A stretch of 64,000 nt of DNA from NCBI GenBank assembly GCA_008360955.1, contig LUCM01002455.1:212716-276715 (forward strand), in the 5' to 3' direction. Origin of the DNA: Fasciolopsis buskii. Lineage: Eukaryota; Platyhelminthes; Trematoda; Plagiorchiida; Fasciolidae. A program made the position numbers and the translations under genes. The notes beneath the pieces are model-generated. The model was not told the DNA's origin, did not search any database, and worked only from the letters and a program-made list of their open reading frames with translations. Position 1 is the first letter of the stretch. Every line of letters begins with the position of its first letter. Shown one piece after another: positions 26,201 through 41,200 of the stretch.

Positions 26201-29200
26201 ATGGGACCACCAGTGTTCACATTTTATTAATGAAATGTGTAATGGTTTTATTTTGTCATACTCGTCAAACTATCCGTGGGTTTTTTTACCCGATTCCAAT
26301 GTTCCAGTTTGTTTTGTCATCAAAACACGGGAGACGAAATACAGGAATTCCAATGTGGCGAATTAGACAGTAGACAGTTACGAGTGATCGTGAAAGAAAT
26401 TGTAATTTGGTCTACGTCAGAGATGACACGAGAAGAAACAAACTGTGCATATAGAGGTTAGACTAGCTACAATGTGGTGTCAAACAATTTTTATTAGGCT
26501 CATTCATCTCATCTAATTGATGAATATACGAATCGTCGTACATCGGATAGCATTTCACGTGTGCTTGACATGTACGTGACTCGAAAAAGTAGAATTCATA
26601 TCGTTTGATGGATTGTTATTTTTTGGTTATAATCCGAACGAGATACGCATGGGTTAGCTAACACAATGGACATAGAGAATGTGTTTGGTAAGCGACACTC
26701 GAACTTCCTTTCCGTACTTTCGCAGACCCAGCCAGGGCTGACGAGGTCCCCTCATTCCATGATATGGCCAGCGCTAAATTAATCCATGAACAGCCACTGC
26801 ATTAAAGGAACACTGTTCGGTTGCAAGCCGTCAGAAAAGATATGTCTTGACAAGACAACACGCCCAAAAAAAAACATGTACAAGAAGACCACAATTCACA
26901 CGGCTGCTACAATTCAGACGTTCGGTGATGCAGACCAAATCAATACGGACTGAGCACCCTTGCTTCATCATCAAGCCTCATATTTGAACAAAATCCGGAA
27001 CCAAAATTCAAAAAAACCTTGGATCACTGCAAATAAATGTAAAGAGAAATATGCTTTCAGATCAGACATCCATAGCCCCAAATAATATGTCGAATAATAA
27101 GCGAAAAACAACGTTAGTGTTAGTGTTAGTGTAATCAGCATATACCATACAAAGAGAGGATTATTCCAAAAATGAGTGAAGAAAATGTGCCGTTCGGAGA
27201 CAGGCCTGTTCTTGTTTCGGCAAGAGAGCTTTTCTTACTAGAATCATTGGGAAGGAAATGCCGTATAATAGTCTGCGTAGTAATTCAGTGAGTGGAAATG
27301 ACTACAAAACTACTTGAATGAAGTCTACAAGAAGACCACAGCAGAAAGGACACAAGTTTGAGTTATATTTATAGTTCATGGATTTTCACTTAAGGTTGGA
27401 AACTTCTCGATTGGCCGAATCCATTCGATCCAATCACTTTCGCGAAATGTTTGGATTTCAAGACGGTTCGTAGTTAAGTTTTCATTGGTTGCTTGTCTAC
27501 GCAAGCCAGCTGGCTTGCATGTAAAATCACGACAGAATGACCTTGACAGTGTACTTGGATTATCCCGAATGACAGTTACAGGCTTCTAAGCAATGGACTA
27601 TAAATATCTGTCTCCAAATGTGGAAAGATCTAAGAGATTACACTCGGTCAAACATTTGTTAAAACATCGTCATGTACGGAGATCTCCACAGCACTGGTGC
27701 AAATGCTATATTGACAAATGGGAGTAGTGAACAGAGAAATGCTGGGTGTCATACTGTACCTGCCAGTGTGGGTTTATATGAATCACACTGTTCATGTATC
27801 AGTCAAATCTTTCTGTGGCATATTCTTGTTTTTCATGAAATTTCCAAAAACCAAATATTTGGAACGACGAACATCTATCGGAAAATCGATGCAGTGAAAC
27901 TGGGTAAAGAAAGTAAATGAGATCGGCAAAAGGTCACTTTGGATTAAACGAAGGCTTCTTTGGACTGTTTGGTTACCCGAAACCAACTGGGACAACCGCT
28001 CTAACTACATACAATATACTCTCATACAGAATATTTCATATCTTCGGTGAGTCTACTAACAGATCATACAATCCACTCCCGTACAATTTCTCTGTAGCAC
28101 CTTGTTATCGGCATCGTTTAGTGTTAAACATAAAGGGAAGATCCACCGACCGGTATCTATTACTCTAGGATATACGTCGCTATAGAAAGAATGGATATGC
28201 ATGATGGATAGCCAGTGGACTTACACAGGAAATACAGTCTGACTGAACGAGGGTAAAATTTTCAATTGGTCTAATTTGACAGGAAATGACTGCACAAATA
28301 AAACTCGCCCCCAAATCAGGATTAATTGTGTTTTGTGCAAAAACAAATGAATCGTAGAACAGGTGTGGTGTTGTCTCCCCCAACACTATGGTCTTTTCGT
28401 TGTCTCAGGTTGCATAACTTGGATCGAAATCAGTCCACTGCTTACTGGGAGTCTGCATTCATGTCTTACCACCATTGAGTGAATTCCGTTTTACTGATAC
28501 TACGTGTGCTGACGCATTTTAAATTGAAGCGATTCAATAATGGAACTGGACGAATCTCCAAACACAGAGCTCCAGTTGGGGAATCTAAGTGTACCACAGA
28601 TGGACTACGACTCGGTGCGATCACTTACCACTACTATTCGTTCAGATCCTCATACCATGCTACAGATAGAAAAAGCTGCACCAGGTAGCCTGGGACATAT
28701 TGACCCAATCATGAACAAGGTTCTACATGGACGAAGTGGAATGGCGGAAGCAAAATCATACACTGACTTCGGAGAAGCAAATGAGGAAGATAGTCGACCG
28801 AAAAAGCATTCCATGGGTCCATTTGAGAGAGAGGGTAAATGCGGCATGATATTTGCTAATCTGTACTTACCGACACACTCGTGGTGGGACGATGGAGTGA
28901 GCTCACGGAAAAAATGTTAATGGTTACTAATTCTTTAATAAGATATGTTACAAAAAATGGCAAAACTGACTTGAAATGCAGAGTTCCCTGAGAGGAGAAA
29001 TGAGTGTGACAGCGAGTACAAAATTGTCAAGCAGGTTCAGATAGACAGTCACAGCGGAGAAGCTATATATTGAGGTTGCATGGCTTAAGCAGAGGGAACC
29101 TACACAGGTCCCTTACGAAATTATATGGAAACATGATAAGAGTAAACTTACATGTTTACGAGGCTCGTCACTTTGGCAGGTTGGCTACATTGGGTCATGT

Positions 29201-32200
29201 TGCTTTCGTTGTTTTCATGCGAAATCTTTGGTTCCTTTATGATCTCCGTTCTTTCAAAAATCGTTCTCCATATTTCCTTCACGATCCGATTTGCCGTCCA
29301 TGACCTCCAGAGATCAATATCTATAAGAACTGCACCGTTCCTTATTTAGCACCCGCATTGACAACCCGTCACCGTATTTCAGCCCCACCGGCTGTGGAAC
29401 CTGTCATAATTCGCTCAAATTATTCCTCAGCGAGTTTTTATTTCATTTTCACAGGTCGTTGCCTGTAATGCTATGTGTTTCAATAATTTTTTCTTATTTT
29501 ATCCACGTTTGTTTGACTGGAATGTGACAATATATGTTTGTACGCAAAATTCTATACGATACAATACAATACAATACAATAAATATAATACATCACTACA
29601 TACAATAAACATATACAATAACAGTACAATACAATACAAATACAACATACAATTATACAGGAGTTACAACATACAATACAAACATATACCTACAATTACT
29701 CATACTTTAACACGGCCTTGTTTCCACTGACAATAAGTTTCTGTCATCTTTTTAAACTGTCGTTATTTTACCTACAGAGAATTCGAACGACAGATTGAAC
29801 AGTACGGCATGCTTCTTTGGATACAATTTTATTTGATCCGTGAATTTTGTCAACCAAACAAACTGTGAATAACCGCACTCAGCTTTGCTATTATTTGCCC
29901 CGGTCGTTCACGTGACGCCAATGTGCCCCACTTCTTAAACGGTTTTCGCCGTAGACCTAATGACATAGTCACGTGTTAGGAGAGAACAACAAAATCTTGA
30001 TTCACGGACAGCAGAAATAGACTTGAATAAATATAGCGCTTTTGAAAGTTAGTGAAGAAAGATTACAATGTTGATTAGATGCATAGTTCGTGCGTAGATT
30101 GTGCTGATTGGGACGTTCGTAAATGAATTTTTGTATGTGGATGCAATTTGGGCCAGCTAGGTACATGCGGAACAGGAGTGAAACAAAATCGGAAAGTGCC
30201 TATCTCAATGATCAGACCCGCGGAGCAATCAGTTTCAAATCTGAAAAGTAGCAATGAACAACAGCATCCTAACAAGCGATTTTCGATTCAACATCCTGTC
30301 ACGTCATCATACTGACAGCGAAACAATTTGACATGTTATTTTTCTAGTTTGACGGTAGGTCAACTCCATCGCAATTCCTGCGACTAATGCCTTTTAAAGA
30401 TTTCGAACTTTAGCGTCCAACCATCTACACTACAAACGTACTAAACTGAACTATTGTACGATTTACAAGAAATTGAACCAAACAACGATTTGCGTTCAAT
30501 CCCAAATAAGAGATTAGCAATAAGTTAGTTCCCCGATTGAAGCTTCTCACGTACTAAGCACATATAGGCCTCGGATAAGGAAGATGATGAACTGTTCTTC
30601 GAATAAGATTCACATGCATCATGGGTTCCTGATTCAAGCCAATATGTGGATAGTTCCCACAACGTCTATCCATGAATTAATATCATGCGGTCAAAGTTAA
30701 GAACATGTCCCTAAGCCGTCACATTCCGAGTGGATCCATTTTGTGTCCACTTTATTCAGGCAGCTAATGGCTGGTTGAAACTGATCTATTGGTGTAGAAC
30801 TGCATGCATAGAATGAAGCTTGATAGAAAGCAACTTTGGGTATTCTTCTGTACCAAGAAGTCAACTGCCAATATCTACAGTATATCTACATGTATTTTCC
30901 GTTTCAAACCAAAATTCAACACTTTCAACATGGCCCCGAGTCTACTAGCTTTCTTTATCAACTCCAATTCTCTGATTACACAATAGCCTCCAGTCTTCCG
31001 GTATTAAGTACGATAGTGGCCATCCAGTCGATACTTCATTTCGTCGAACTTCCACGGTTTGTCTACTTACACGAAAATTCTGCCAAAATGAAATGCCTCC
31101 GATGTTGAGGCAACAAGAGCTCCTCGTATGTAGGTCGCAAAGAGAATACAATGTTCACGAAGTGTCTCCACTTCCGTAGGCAACATGTATCGCACTCCTT
31201 TCACTGGTTTCTTTAGCTGGTCTACGATGATTTCGTCTGCTCCTCGAATATATTTCAGGCATCTAACACGACATTGCCAGATATTAACATTCGCCTGTTG
31301 GTTAGGTGTTTGTGTCGGGACTACCAATCTGAGAGATATTAAAGTATCGAAACTGTTTTGTTGAGTTTCGGTTTAAGGAACTCCAACTGCTACTGACGCT
31401 GGTCGTGCCGACGCAACCATTACCTGTTGTTGACCGTGCTGCCGTAGAAGGTATTCATCTTTCTGTTGGAACAAGCGTTTTGATTATGGGTAAACATAGC
31501 TGATCTATTAATTGTCAAGGAGTGAAGGGTGCCCAATCTTTTGACCGTAAAATGACGGGAATCCCCTCCGTTTAATCTCTGCTTCGCGTCCCAGGCAGCT
31601 CACAAACAGACAAGCTCAGATCTTGCTTTCATGCACATAAAATATCACACATGCTGACAGAGGACTAATAATGTTTGGCTAAAAGCAAGACGAGATGATG
31701 TAAGATGAAGGAGTCAATTTAATTCAATTTCGCCTGAATTGTTAAATTAAACGAGAAGCAACTGTGGCCCGTAACATGCCTTCCGCCATGATTATTGCAT
31801 CGTTGTTTGTTAAGTTTTGAGCACCGTTGAACCGTTAATCCCTCTTATACACTCACTCCTTCACCGACGGAAAACAGCTTAACGGGATTGGAAACACAAA
31901 AGATTTCTCCTATCATGCAACAGTCACTGCGCATCCACGTAGGAGATGATCACGGATGACTGTACCGTAAGCTTTAAGAAAATACGGGAACAAATTAACA
32001 TAGGGATCGTTTACAACTTATACCAAAAACCTGTGCTGCAATTTCGATCATGAGGTTACCGAAACATCGATGGCATTCCGCCAATTGAAAAGGACAATCT
32101 GACGTACGANNNNNNNNNNNNNNNNNNNNNNNNNGAGATCCAGTGTCTTTGATGAACGCTAGATCTAGGACCACAAACGAAATCTGTTTGATTTGATCCC

Positions 32201-35200
32201 AACGCTCATCTATAATGCTGCTCTTGAGGGTGCTCAGCTGATCGGATAATTTCCGTTCTTAACTGGTGCTAACAGCCGAATCAGACAGACATCCAACAGC
32301 CAACCCAGTTTGCGATCTGCTCCGGTGGCCATTGAGCTACAGCAAAAATCGTATTAAAACTAAGGTATGGTCCGATTCGACGTACGTGTTCCAGTATGAT
32401 CCTCAATTCTGAACAGAACCGCGCCAACGGTAGCTTACTGCGACATAGTCGATCTGACTCAGACTACCTGTCGGGTTAGAACGCCATGTCGCTGTGCGAC
32501 ACGAACTGCGTCGGAAATTCATACTAGATGGGAATAAGTGATTGTCTACACAGATTTGGAGAAGTCTTTCCCCGTTATCTGTTCGCTGGACAGGCAAGGC
32601 GCATCGCCCACCTAAACAGGACTCCGATGCACTCAGTTATCTAACTTGTGCATTAAAATCACTTACCACCACTACAGTGTCAGAGCCTTTGTTCTTCCGA
32701 ACAAGGGTGACGAGGTCATTATAAAACTCGTTTTTCTCCATTTCAGTGCTGCAATCTGTTGGGGCGTATGCCGAGGTGAAAAATAAACTGCGCTTAACAC
32801 TACTATCTTTCCGGACGCCGACTGATCCATGCAGTTTTACGGCGCACAAACGACTGTTGACTGGGATCCAGTCTAAAAGTGCTGTTTAGGCCTTCTCACT
32901 CAAGACTATTCCTACCCCGCATTGACCCGCAGCCTGAGCCGCGTCGTCTCCTGAAGTGTGAAAAAATATCTTGACGATACATTAGGGGCAGTTAGTTGAA
33001 TTACTCTACTCGAATCGTGAATTCGTGTTTCACTCACGCAGTAAATATCAATCGAAAGTGAGTCCACTCTCAGAGTTAATCATGTTTGTTGACCAGCCTG
33101 CATTAAAGTGCGCACATTGAAGGAACCGAGATTCACAGGCTGACGAGGCTTGAGAACATGTGAGGAGCTAACAGAATGAAAACCACCTACTAAACTATTT
33201 GACAACGAACCGTTGCGAGTATCGGGCGTGTTATCAGTGGGGATATTATGGGTTGGCAGAGCAGGCAAAGAGATTGGGTTGGAGACAGAAGAGACAGGTT
33301 GCATAAGAGAGAGGGAGCGTTGTGCATGAGGTATGATCTACAGCAAATAGGGATACTACGCAAGGAGTGGAACCGGAACAATAATCTTGAAATTTGAAGC
33401 GCAGCCGAAAGGCAAGGTCTCAATTGGCAATGTTTGTCGACTGGAAGAAAGTTACAGGGGTATGTTCAGCTTGTGGTAAAGAATTGAAAAACCCCTCTGC
33501 AGATGTGATTTGAGTGTAACTTAAATGCAAATAAGACAGACCGGGACGTGGCAGTTATAACTGTTTATTAGAGAGCAAAGAAAGAAAACTGATGGATAGC
33601 ACCCACAAAAATAGGAAAAAGTTGCTTACTATAGTAATCACGAGAAAATAAGCGACAATATCGCAACGACGATGTTCTTGATTTTTAACTGAAAGCTTGT
33701 GCACAAGCCACTAAATTCAAAGCATACGGGTTACTTACCTGTAAGTCAGATTTTTTGCAGGTCAGTTCTACATTGAACTTTGTGATATCGATTTTTACAA
33801 CACGGCACTGGATCAGCGCTCCAGGAAATGCACGTTCGAATAACTTTTCCGAAGGTGGATCTGTCAAGCGCAGAGGAACAAAACCTGCGATCCCATTGTC
33901 CAACTGTACGCGCAAACCGACTGGTTGTCCGGGGCACTCGTTATTATCAAAATGGCTCCAAACCTGAGATTTCGGAGATCACGAACAGAGAGTAGTTAAA
34001 ACATTAATAATAATTCCAAAAATTGAAAGATAAGAGTAACAAAAATAATTTTCAGAAAAAGATGATCTCAATCGAGCAAAAATGAAAATACTTAATTTAT
34101 ACAAAATATTTTATGGGAGTGGATTGCATTGGAAAATATCCCAGGTAACCGAAACTAGAGCACAGTATCAATAGGAACATTCCAGTGATGCATATCATGA
34201 AGTAAAACATGCTTGTACGAGCATGCTCAATAAGCGTAATGACTAAGATGTTCGACTCACAATCGTTCGTCCCGAGTTTGCGCCTTAGTTCGGTCGGGTG
34301 GATATACACCACTGACGATTCCCAACAAAGATGAAACAACTGCACAGTGTTTCCACAGTCTCTTAACGGTGCATTGAGCACTATACCACATACTGAATAA
34401 TTTCAGGTACCATATCGTCTGCAACTGGCATTGATAACAGTACTTTAAAAAATTTGCACAGAAATAAACACTGATGTGGGGTACACTGACCGAGGGCAAA
34501 CAACTAAGACTCGATCATTAACCCCATAACGGGCCCAGAAACAGTAACAAGCAGTTGCCATTAGCTGAGGATGAACGTATTATTAAATTTATTCTCTGTC
34601 ACCGTGGGTTTTGTTTGTGAATAAACCCAGTTACATGATTAATAAATTGGACCACTGAATCCCCCATCTCAGACAACCAATAAAGCGTAGCACTGTGTGA
34701 CAGAACAAACAGAACAGGTAAATACATCAAATCTAAATTTTTACACCCAAGATTTTGTTTTCTAACCATAATTATTGAAGGTTTGGAGTTAGTAGAATTC
34801 ATTATGATTTGGCGGCAAAATATCCAACGCCCACTCATTTCATAGAAACTGTAATTGATCAAGTATTCCAACAAAAGCAGATTGAAATTGGCTAGTGCAT
34901 TACAAAACGGGATGGTCAACAATGAGGATGCACCTTAACATGGCGTGGTGGCAAACGTCCTCCATGACCCAACGAGTTACACAAGAAGGCCCATCACAAG
35001 CTGCTCTAATCACGAATGGAAGATCATTGGGTAGAGGCCTACTGGTCCTCCAGGACACTGGGGGTTCATCTGAGCTGTCAGCTTAGTCGTAAGTGAGTAG
35101 AAGAATAATTGATCCAAGTAGATGGGCTTCCAGGCAACCAAATCCCACTGCCCAGTGAGCAGGTCCTTGTTGGAACCGACGGATAGGGTTGAAAACCCTA

Positions 35201-38200
35201 ATCGTTCGTCTGCTTAGCTGCTGGACTATATAGGAGTATCCGACCGCCATTCCCCATGAATCACACGCAAACAAAGAGTTCTATACTGCACCGAGCGGAG
35301 TGGGCAGTGAAGAGTATACTACTCCTCAGAGTTCCCTCTCTTTTATTCAACCTGTCTCTTCTGTCTCCAACCCAATCTCTTTGCCTGCTCTGCCAACCCA
35401 TAATATCCCCACTGATAACACGCCCGATACTCGCAACGGTTCGTTGTCAAATAGTTTAGTAGGTGGTTTTCATTCTGTTAGCTCCTCACATGTTCTCAAG
35501 CCTCGTCAGCCTGTGAATCTCGGTTCCTTCAATGTGCGCACTTTAATGCAGGCTGGTCAACAAACATGATTAACTCTGAGAGTGGACTCACTTTCGATTG
35601 ATATTTACTGCGTGAGTGAAACACGAATTCACGATTCGAGTAGAGTAATTCAACTAACTGCCCCTAATGTATCGTCAAGATATTTTTTCACACTTCAGGA
35701 GACGACGCGGCTCAGGCTGCGGGTCAATGCGGGGTAGGAATAGTCTTGAGTGAGAAGGCCTAAACAGCACTTTTAGACTGGATCCCAGTCAACAGTCGTT
35801 TGTGCGCCGTAAAACTGCATGGATCAGTCGGCGTCCGGAAAGATAGTAGTGTTAAGCGCAGTTTATTTTTCACCTCGGCATACGCCCCAACAGATTGCAG
35901 CACTGAAATGGAGAAAAACGAGTTTTATAATGACCTCGTCACCCTTGTTCGGAAGAACAAAGGCTCTGACACTGTAGTGGTGGTAAGTGATTTTAATGCA
36001 CAAGTTAGATAACTGAGTGCATCGGAGTCCTGTTTAGGTGGGCGATGCGCCTTGCCTGTCCAGCGAACAGATAACGGGGAAAGACTTCTCCAAATCTGTG
36101 TAGACAATCACTTATTCCCATCTAGTATGAATTTCCGACGCAGTTCGTGTCGCACAGCGACATGGCGTTCTAACCCGACAGGTAGTCTGAGTCAGATCGA
36201 CTATGTCGCAGTAAGCTACCGTTGGCGCGGTTCTGTTCAGAATTGAGGATCATACTGGAACACGTACGTCGAATCGGACCATACCTTAGTTTTAATACGA
36301 TTTTTGCTGTAGCTCAATGGCCACCGGAGCAGATCGCAAACTGGGTTGGCTGTTGGATGTCTGTCTGATTCGGCTGTTAGCACCAGTTAAGAACGGAAAT
36401 TATCCGATCAGCTGAGCACCCTCAAGAGCAGCATTATAGATGAGCGTTGGGATCAAATCAAACAGATTTCGTTTGTGGTCCTAGATCTAGCGTTCATCAA
36501 AGACACTGGATCTCACAAGGGTTGCTGGGTCTAATGAGCTAAAACGCCAGCTCCCTAACTGCAGGGAAGTGAATAAGATGCGTCGACAGTTGCAACGTCA
36601 GTTGACGGCAAGTCTTAAGAATTACCGTGAAAACTGGTGGGTTAAGGTAGCCGAAGAAATGGGAGTAGTGGCCGCTTCCGGTGACATTCAAATAATGTCA
36701 TACGCGACACCGGCGGGTGGCGAACTTCGGTTAGTGAAGTCGTGTGCGATAGGACTGGAGAGCTCATCCATGGTAGACAGCAAAGTGTGGACTGTTGGGC
36801 TGAGCACTTCAAGGATCAGTTTAACTGGCCGTGTTTAGGCCGACGTCTGTAGTTGCGAAGCGTTGGGAGGTGTCTGTCGATCCCCCAACGAAATTGGAAG
36901 TAGAGTCGAATATTCGACTTCTGAAGAGGAGAAAAGCAGCCGGTCTTGACGAACTTCTCTTAGTCCTTTTCAAACTGGGTGGAAAAGCTCTGATGATCTC
37001 AATTACCTCCTTGCTTCCTGATACTTGGAACGAGGAACGTATTCCGTCATCTTGGAGCGAGTCACTGAATGTACCCATTTTCAAAAAGGACACATGCAGT
37101 GACTGTAGCAATTGTCGTGGGATTAGTTTAATTCCGATATTTACTAAGATGTTAGCTTCGATAATGCTGCGTCGTTTGACACCGATTCGCGAGAGTAATA
37201 TCGGCAAACAGCAGGCCGGATTTTGTCCAGGTCGAGGTTGCATCGACCAAATATTCACTGTTCGCCAAATACTCCAAACGCCCCACACACCACCGCCCTA
37301 CGATCGTAGTCTTTCTCGACTTGAAAGGTGCTTTCGACTCCGTGGATCAGTCAGCGCTATTCAGTGCTCTCCATGGGAAGAGTAGGCCAGCAAAATTCAT
37401 AAGTTTATTGCGAGCATCCTACTCACATATATACGGTCGCGTGAGGCTATATGGGTAAACTATCAAGTTCATTCGAAACGACTAGCGGTGTTCGACAACG
37501 GTGTCCCATCTCTTCATTCCTGTTCAATTTCGTCATGGACGATGTGATGGAGGATGCTTTAGGAGGTCTTCAGAATGTAGGATTCAAACTGGAGAATGAA
37601 GGGAAACAGTGTGACCTAGATTACGCAGACGACGTTGTGTGCCTGTTCGAATCCGCGGATCATATACAACGCGCACCACATAGACTCTCGAGATCGGTTG
37701 CTCGGTTTGGCATGTGCTTCTCACCTTCAAAGTGCAAAGTGTTGTTACAGGACTGGACGACAGCAGCGCCGAACTTGATACTAGATGGAAAGAAACGGAC
37801 GATTATGGGCCGTTCCACCTACCTTGGTAGCTGCGTGTCGAACGATGGTAGCTCGGCAGTGGAGGCTGGTACGCGCATATCCAAGGCCCGAGGAGCTTAT
37901 GCTGAACTGAAGCACTTGTTGTGTCGTCCTGATATTTCACTGAAGTTGAAAGGTCGTGTGTACTGTGCTGCAGTGCGTTCAGTTCTGTTGTACGGTTGCG
38001 AGACGTGGAGTATGCGTGTGGGCGATGTTCGTCGGTTGGAGGTTTTCGACAACCGATGTTTACGTAGTATGGCTAGGATTGGATGGAGTGACCGGGTGAG
38101 TAATATTGAGGTTAGGAATCTGGTATTGGGTGGCACTTCTGAAAATAGCTTGTTTCAGCGTATGAAACTTAGTAGACTACGCTGGTTGGGTCACGTGTTG

Positions 38201-41200
38201 CGTATGACGAACACTCATCTACCATACCGTGCCTTATTTTGTGTTCCTCCTAAGGAATGGAAGAAACCATGTGGAGGCCAACAGATGACGTGGCAACGTG
38301 GGATGGGAAAATGTACAGCGAACATAGGTAAAGTAGGTGCCTCACATCTTCGTCTTCGTGGTTGGGATCGGAAAGACCCGTCAACTAGCTGGCTGGAGAC
38401 AGTGCAGGGTATGAAAGTGGATCACAAACAGTGGCGATCGTGTTGTCACTTTCTATCAAATCAGAATGATTGAACGAGTGGGTTTGTATAGTTAGACTGT
38501 GTTCCGTGTGTTGGCCACAGCGGCATCTTATCTTTTTTCACCTGTGATGATGATGAGATGTTGCACTTGAAATTCGCACTTTATTTCGTGATCTTTTCAA
38601 ATTGTATTAATTTGGGAAGTTACAATGTGGAAGAAAACTCACGTGATTGAGAAACTGGAAGTTGTCTTGGCGACAAAACGGACACATCCATGATCCGTTT
38701 GCTTCATTTTTCGTTGGGTTGGCAGAGTCCAGCTGATCAGGACGCGGACGGCGAGTGGCTACAGAGATCACGCGACATTCAACCAAGCGACCTACGTGGA
38801 ATGTTTCTGGTGTTTCGTGCGTGACCATACTAAAGATCAATTCGGGATTCGCAGACTGATACGGTGTGCGATAATCTCTGTATCGGTTATTTAGTTCCTT
38901 GCGGATGTCGTACAAAGTGATGTGTTTATCCCCATGATCTTGCCGTTTTAGTTCTTCAGCAAATGCATCTAGATCTAACTCGCGCAAGCGTGCCGGGCTA
39001 TGGGTAATTGAAAGATTAAGAGAAAGAAATTGTGAGAAAAGACGCAACGTGTACTTTTATCTTGATCGCCAATATATTGCGAATCAAGAAAATGAGTAAA
39101 TTGAATAATACCTTTTGGAAACCGCGTACCGCGATTTATAGAACTAGCCTTTCTGAGAGAAATCGCGTCATTCATTCAATCGGATCACGGTAAACAACTC
39201 ATCTGACTACATATCCATGGATGAACCCTCTACATGTGTCAAGTTTATTCAGAGAAATGAGATGACGAGAATCTCTATAGAAATTACATTCAGTTTGTAG
39301 GCCAATTTTTATATCTGATTTACTAAAATTACGGTCCGATCAAAACAGTCTAGATAAACTTGATGTTCAAGGTTACCATTAATTTTGAAAAGCACTGTGG
39401 TCCTCCCTCAGTCTACCAAGGATACTGAATGACCAATACTCAAGACAACCTTGTTGCGTTATGAAATGAGGGGGAGAGGAGGAAGAATTTCAGGTTACCA
39501 CAGTACAATTAGACAGACACCTAAATATCCTTGCAGAATCGGATGACGACCGCCTCGGGAAGTGTAAAAATTCAGACAAATAAATTAACTTAAAAAAGGC
39601 ATTTCAGAACTATATCAAGCCAGCTTCCGACTGCTACGAGATCGACTTCTTGTTGCATGCAAAGCGATTTACATCGTAAGAATTAAACTTCATAAACAGA
39701 AGGTGCGGTGAGGGGGTGTTGGAGAGGCACTGTTGTAAGCCTTTATTTCAGAGAGAAATAAAGTGGATGGGAAGACAGACAGAGAGGGTTGTGTTCACAA
39801 CATGATATTGCCCGATCCGCCAACTGAGATTTCGTTGTTAGGCTTGAAACCTAAGGGGTTTAGTGGCACTAATAGCGGCTGCTTTGGATTGGAGAGAGCA
39901 GAGTAGTTTTTTCAGCTAGCTTTGGATAAGCATGAGAAAGCGACATGCAGAAGTCCAAAATATAGATCAAAGGATGTTTCCTGGAACATTTCGCTGTAAA
40001 CTCCGGCAAAGTGATTAGTTTACAATAATAATCACGAACAATTTGACAGGACGGAAAGGCAAAACGATACGCGAATGCGTTCAAATAAACGTTTATTGCA
40101 ATTCGTCACCACGACATTGACCGATCCTTCGCGATTAATGGTTTTTGATAGTCCATGTCGCATTAACCGAATTGGATTTGTAGGAAAATATACGGTTCGG
40201 AGTCACATTATCAACCAGCTCGTTGGTAGATTTGTTGGAAATAGTACACGTTTTTCAACATTATATCATAACACACACCTCTAGAAAATTATCTATGAAA
40301 CCCAATTTGACTTTGGTTACTCAAAGTACCACTATCAATAGAAGGTAGTTGAAACATTGGACTGAGCTAGGCCAGCTAGGGAAAATTGACGAAAATGGTG
40401 AAAACTAAACTTTCATTCACCTTCGAACTATTTCTTCAAGAGCCGCTGTAGGATCACATTCATCGGTATCTTCATACTCCAAAGCATCGACAGCCATCTT
40501 TTTGGCTAAATGATAACTTTCTAGGTGAACTCGTGTGGAATCCAGAATTTCCACGTCATCCACATCTAAATCACGTACCAAGCCAGTATCAATTTTGATA
40601 AATCCGGCACAGTTTGTCAGGACCCGAGAGCCCAGTTCGATGACGAGACACAATTGAGTGCGATTGGTTAGAAACGTTTTCCTGTGCTTGAGCGTCTAAA
40701 ATGCAAATAAAGATTTGGTCTTTACAGGATTTAGAGCTTCTTGTTCGGGCAAGGGCAGTAAACGATGCTTAATCACCCACTGGGTTATTCGCTATTTAAG
40801 ATAATAGACTAATGTGAGAAGTACGGACGAAGCACATTCACAAAGTGGTAACGAATGATAGAAACATGCGACCGCGAGATACATTGCTGGGTCTGGCGGT
40901 GGAACATGGGATTTTTCAGAGTAAGATAAAACGTCATTCTGACATTGAAAACGTCGGATCAGAAAATCTTCAGCTTTGCAGTATGAACTCAAAACTACTG
41001 ATCAGCTCAATGGAATGGTCCATTCGATCACGCGTGAAGAGAAACAAATTCAACAAAATTTAGTTGTTTCCGTTTAGGCTGGAGAAACCAAATCGAATGA
41101 AAACTTTGCAGCACTATATGTGAGCGGTGTTCGAATGTTCACTTACTTTTAGCATGTGTAGAGCTTTACGTGGTCCTAATCCGGAAACAAATTGGAGTAA

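Noticed and set aside
27114..27130. gttagt tandem as telomere-like or CRISPR-like array
   Set aside because: Only about three units; CRISPR is not expected in this eukaryotic sequence and no spacer pattern exists.
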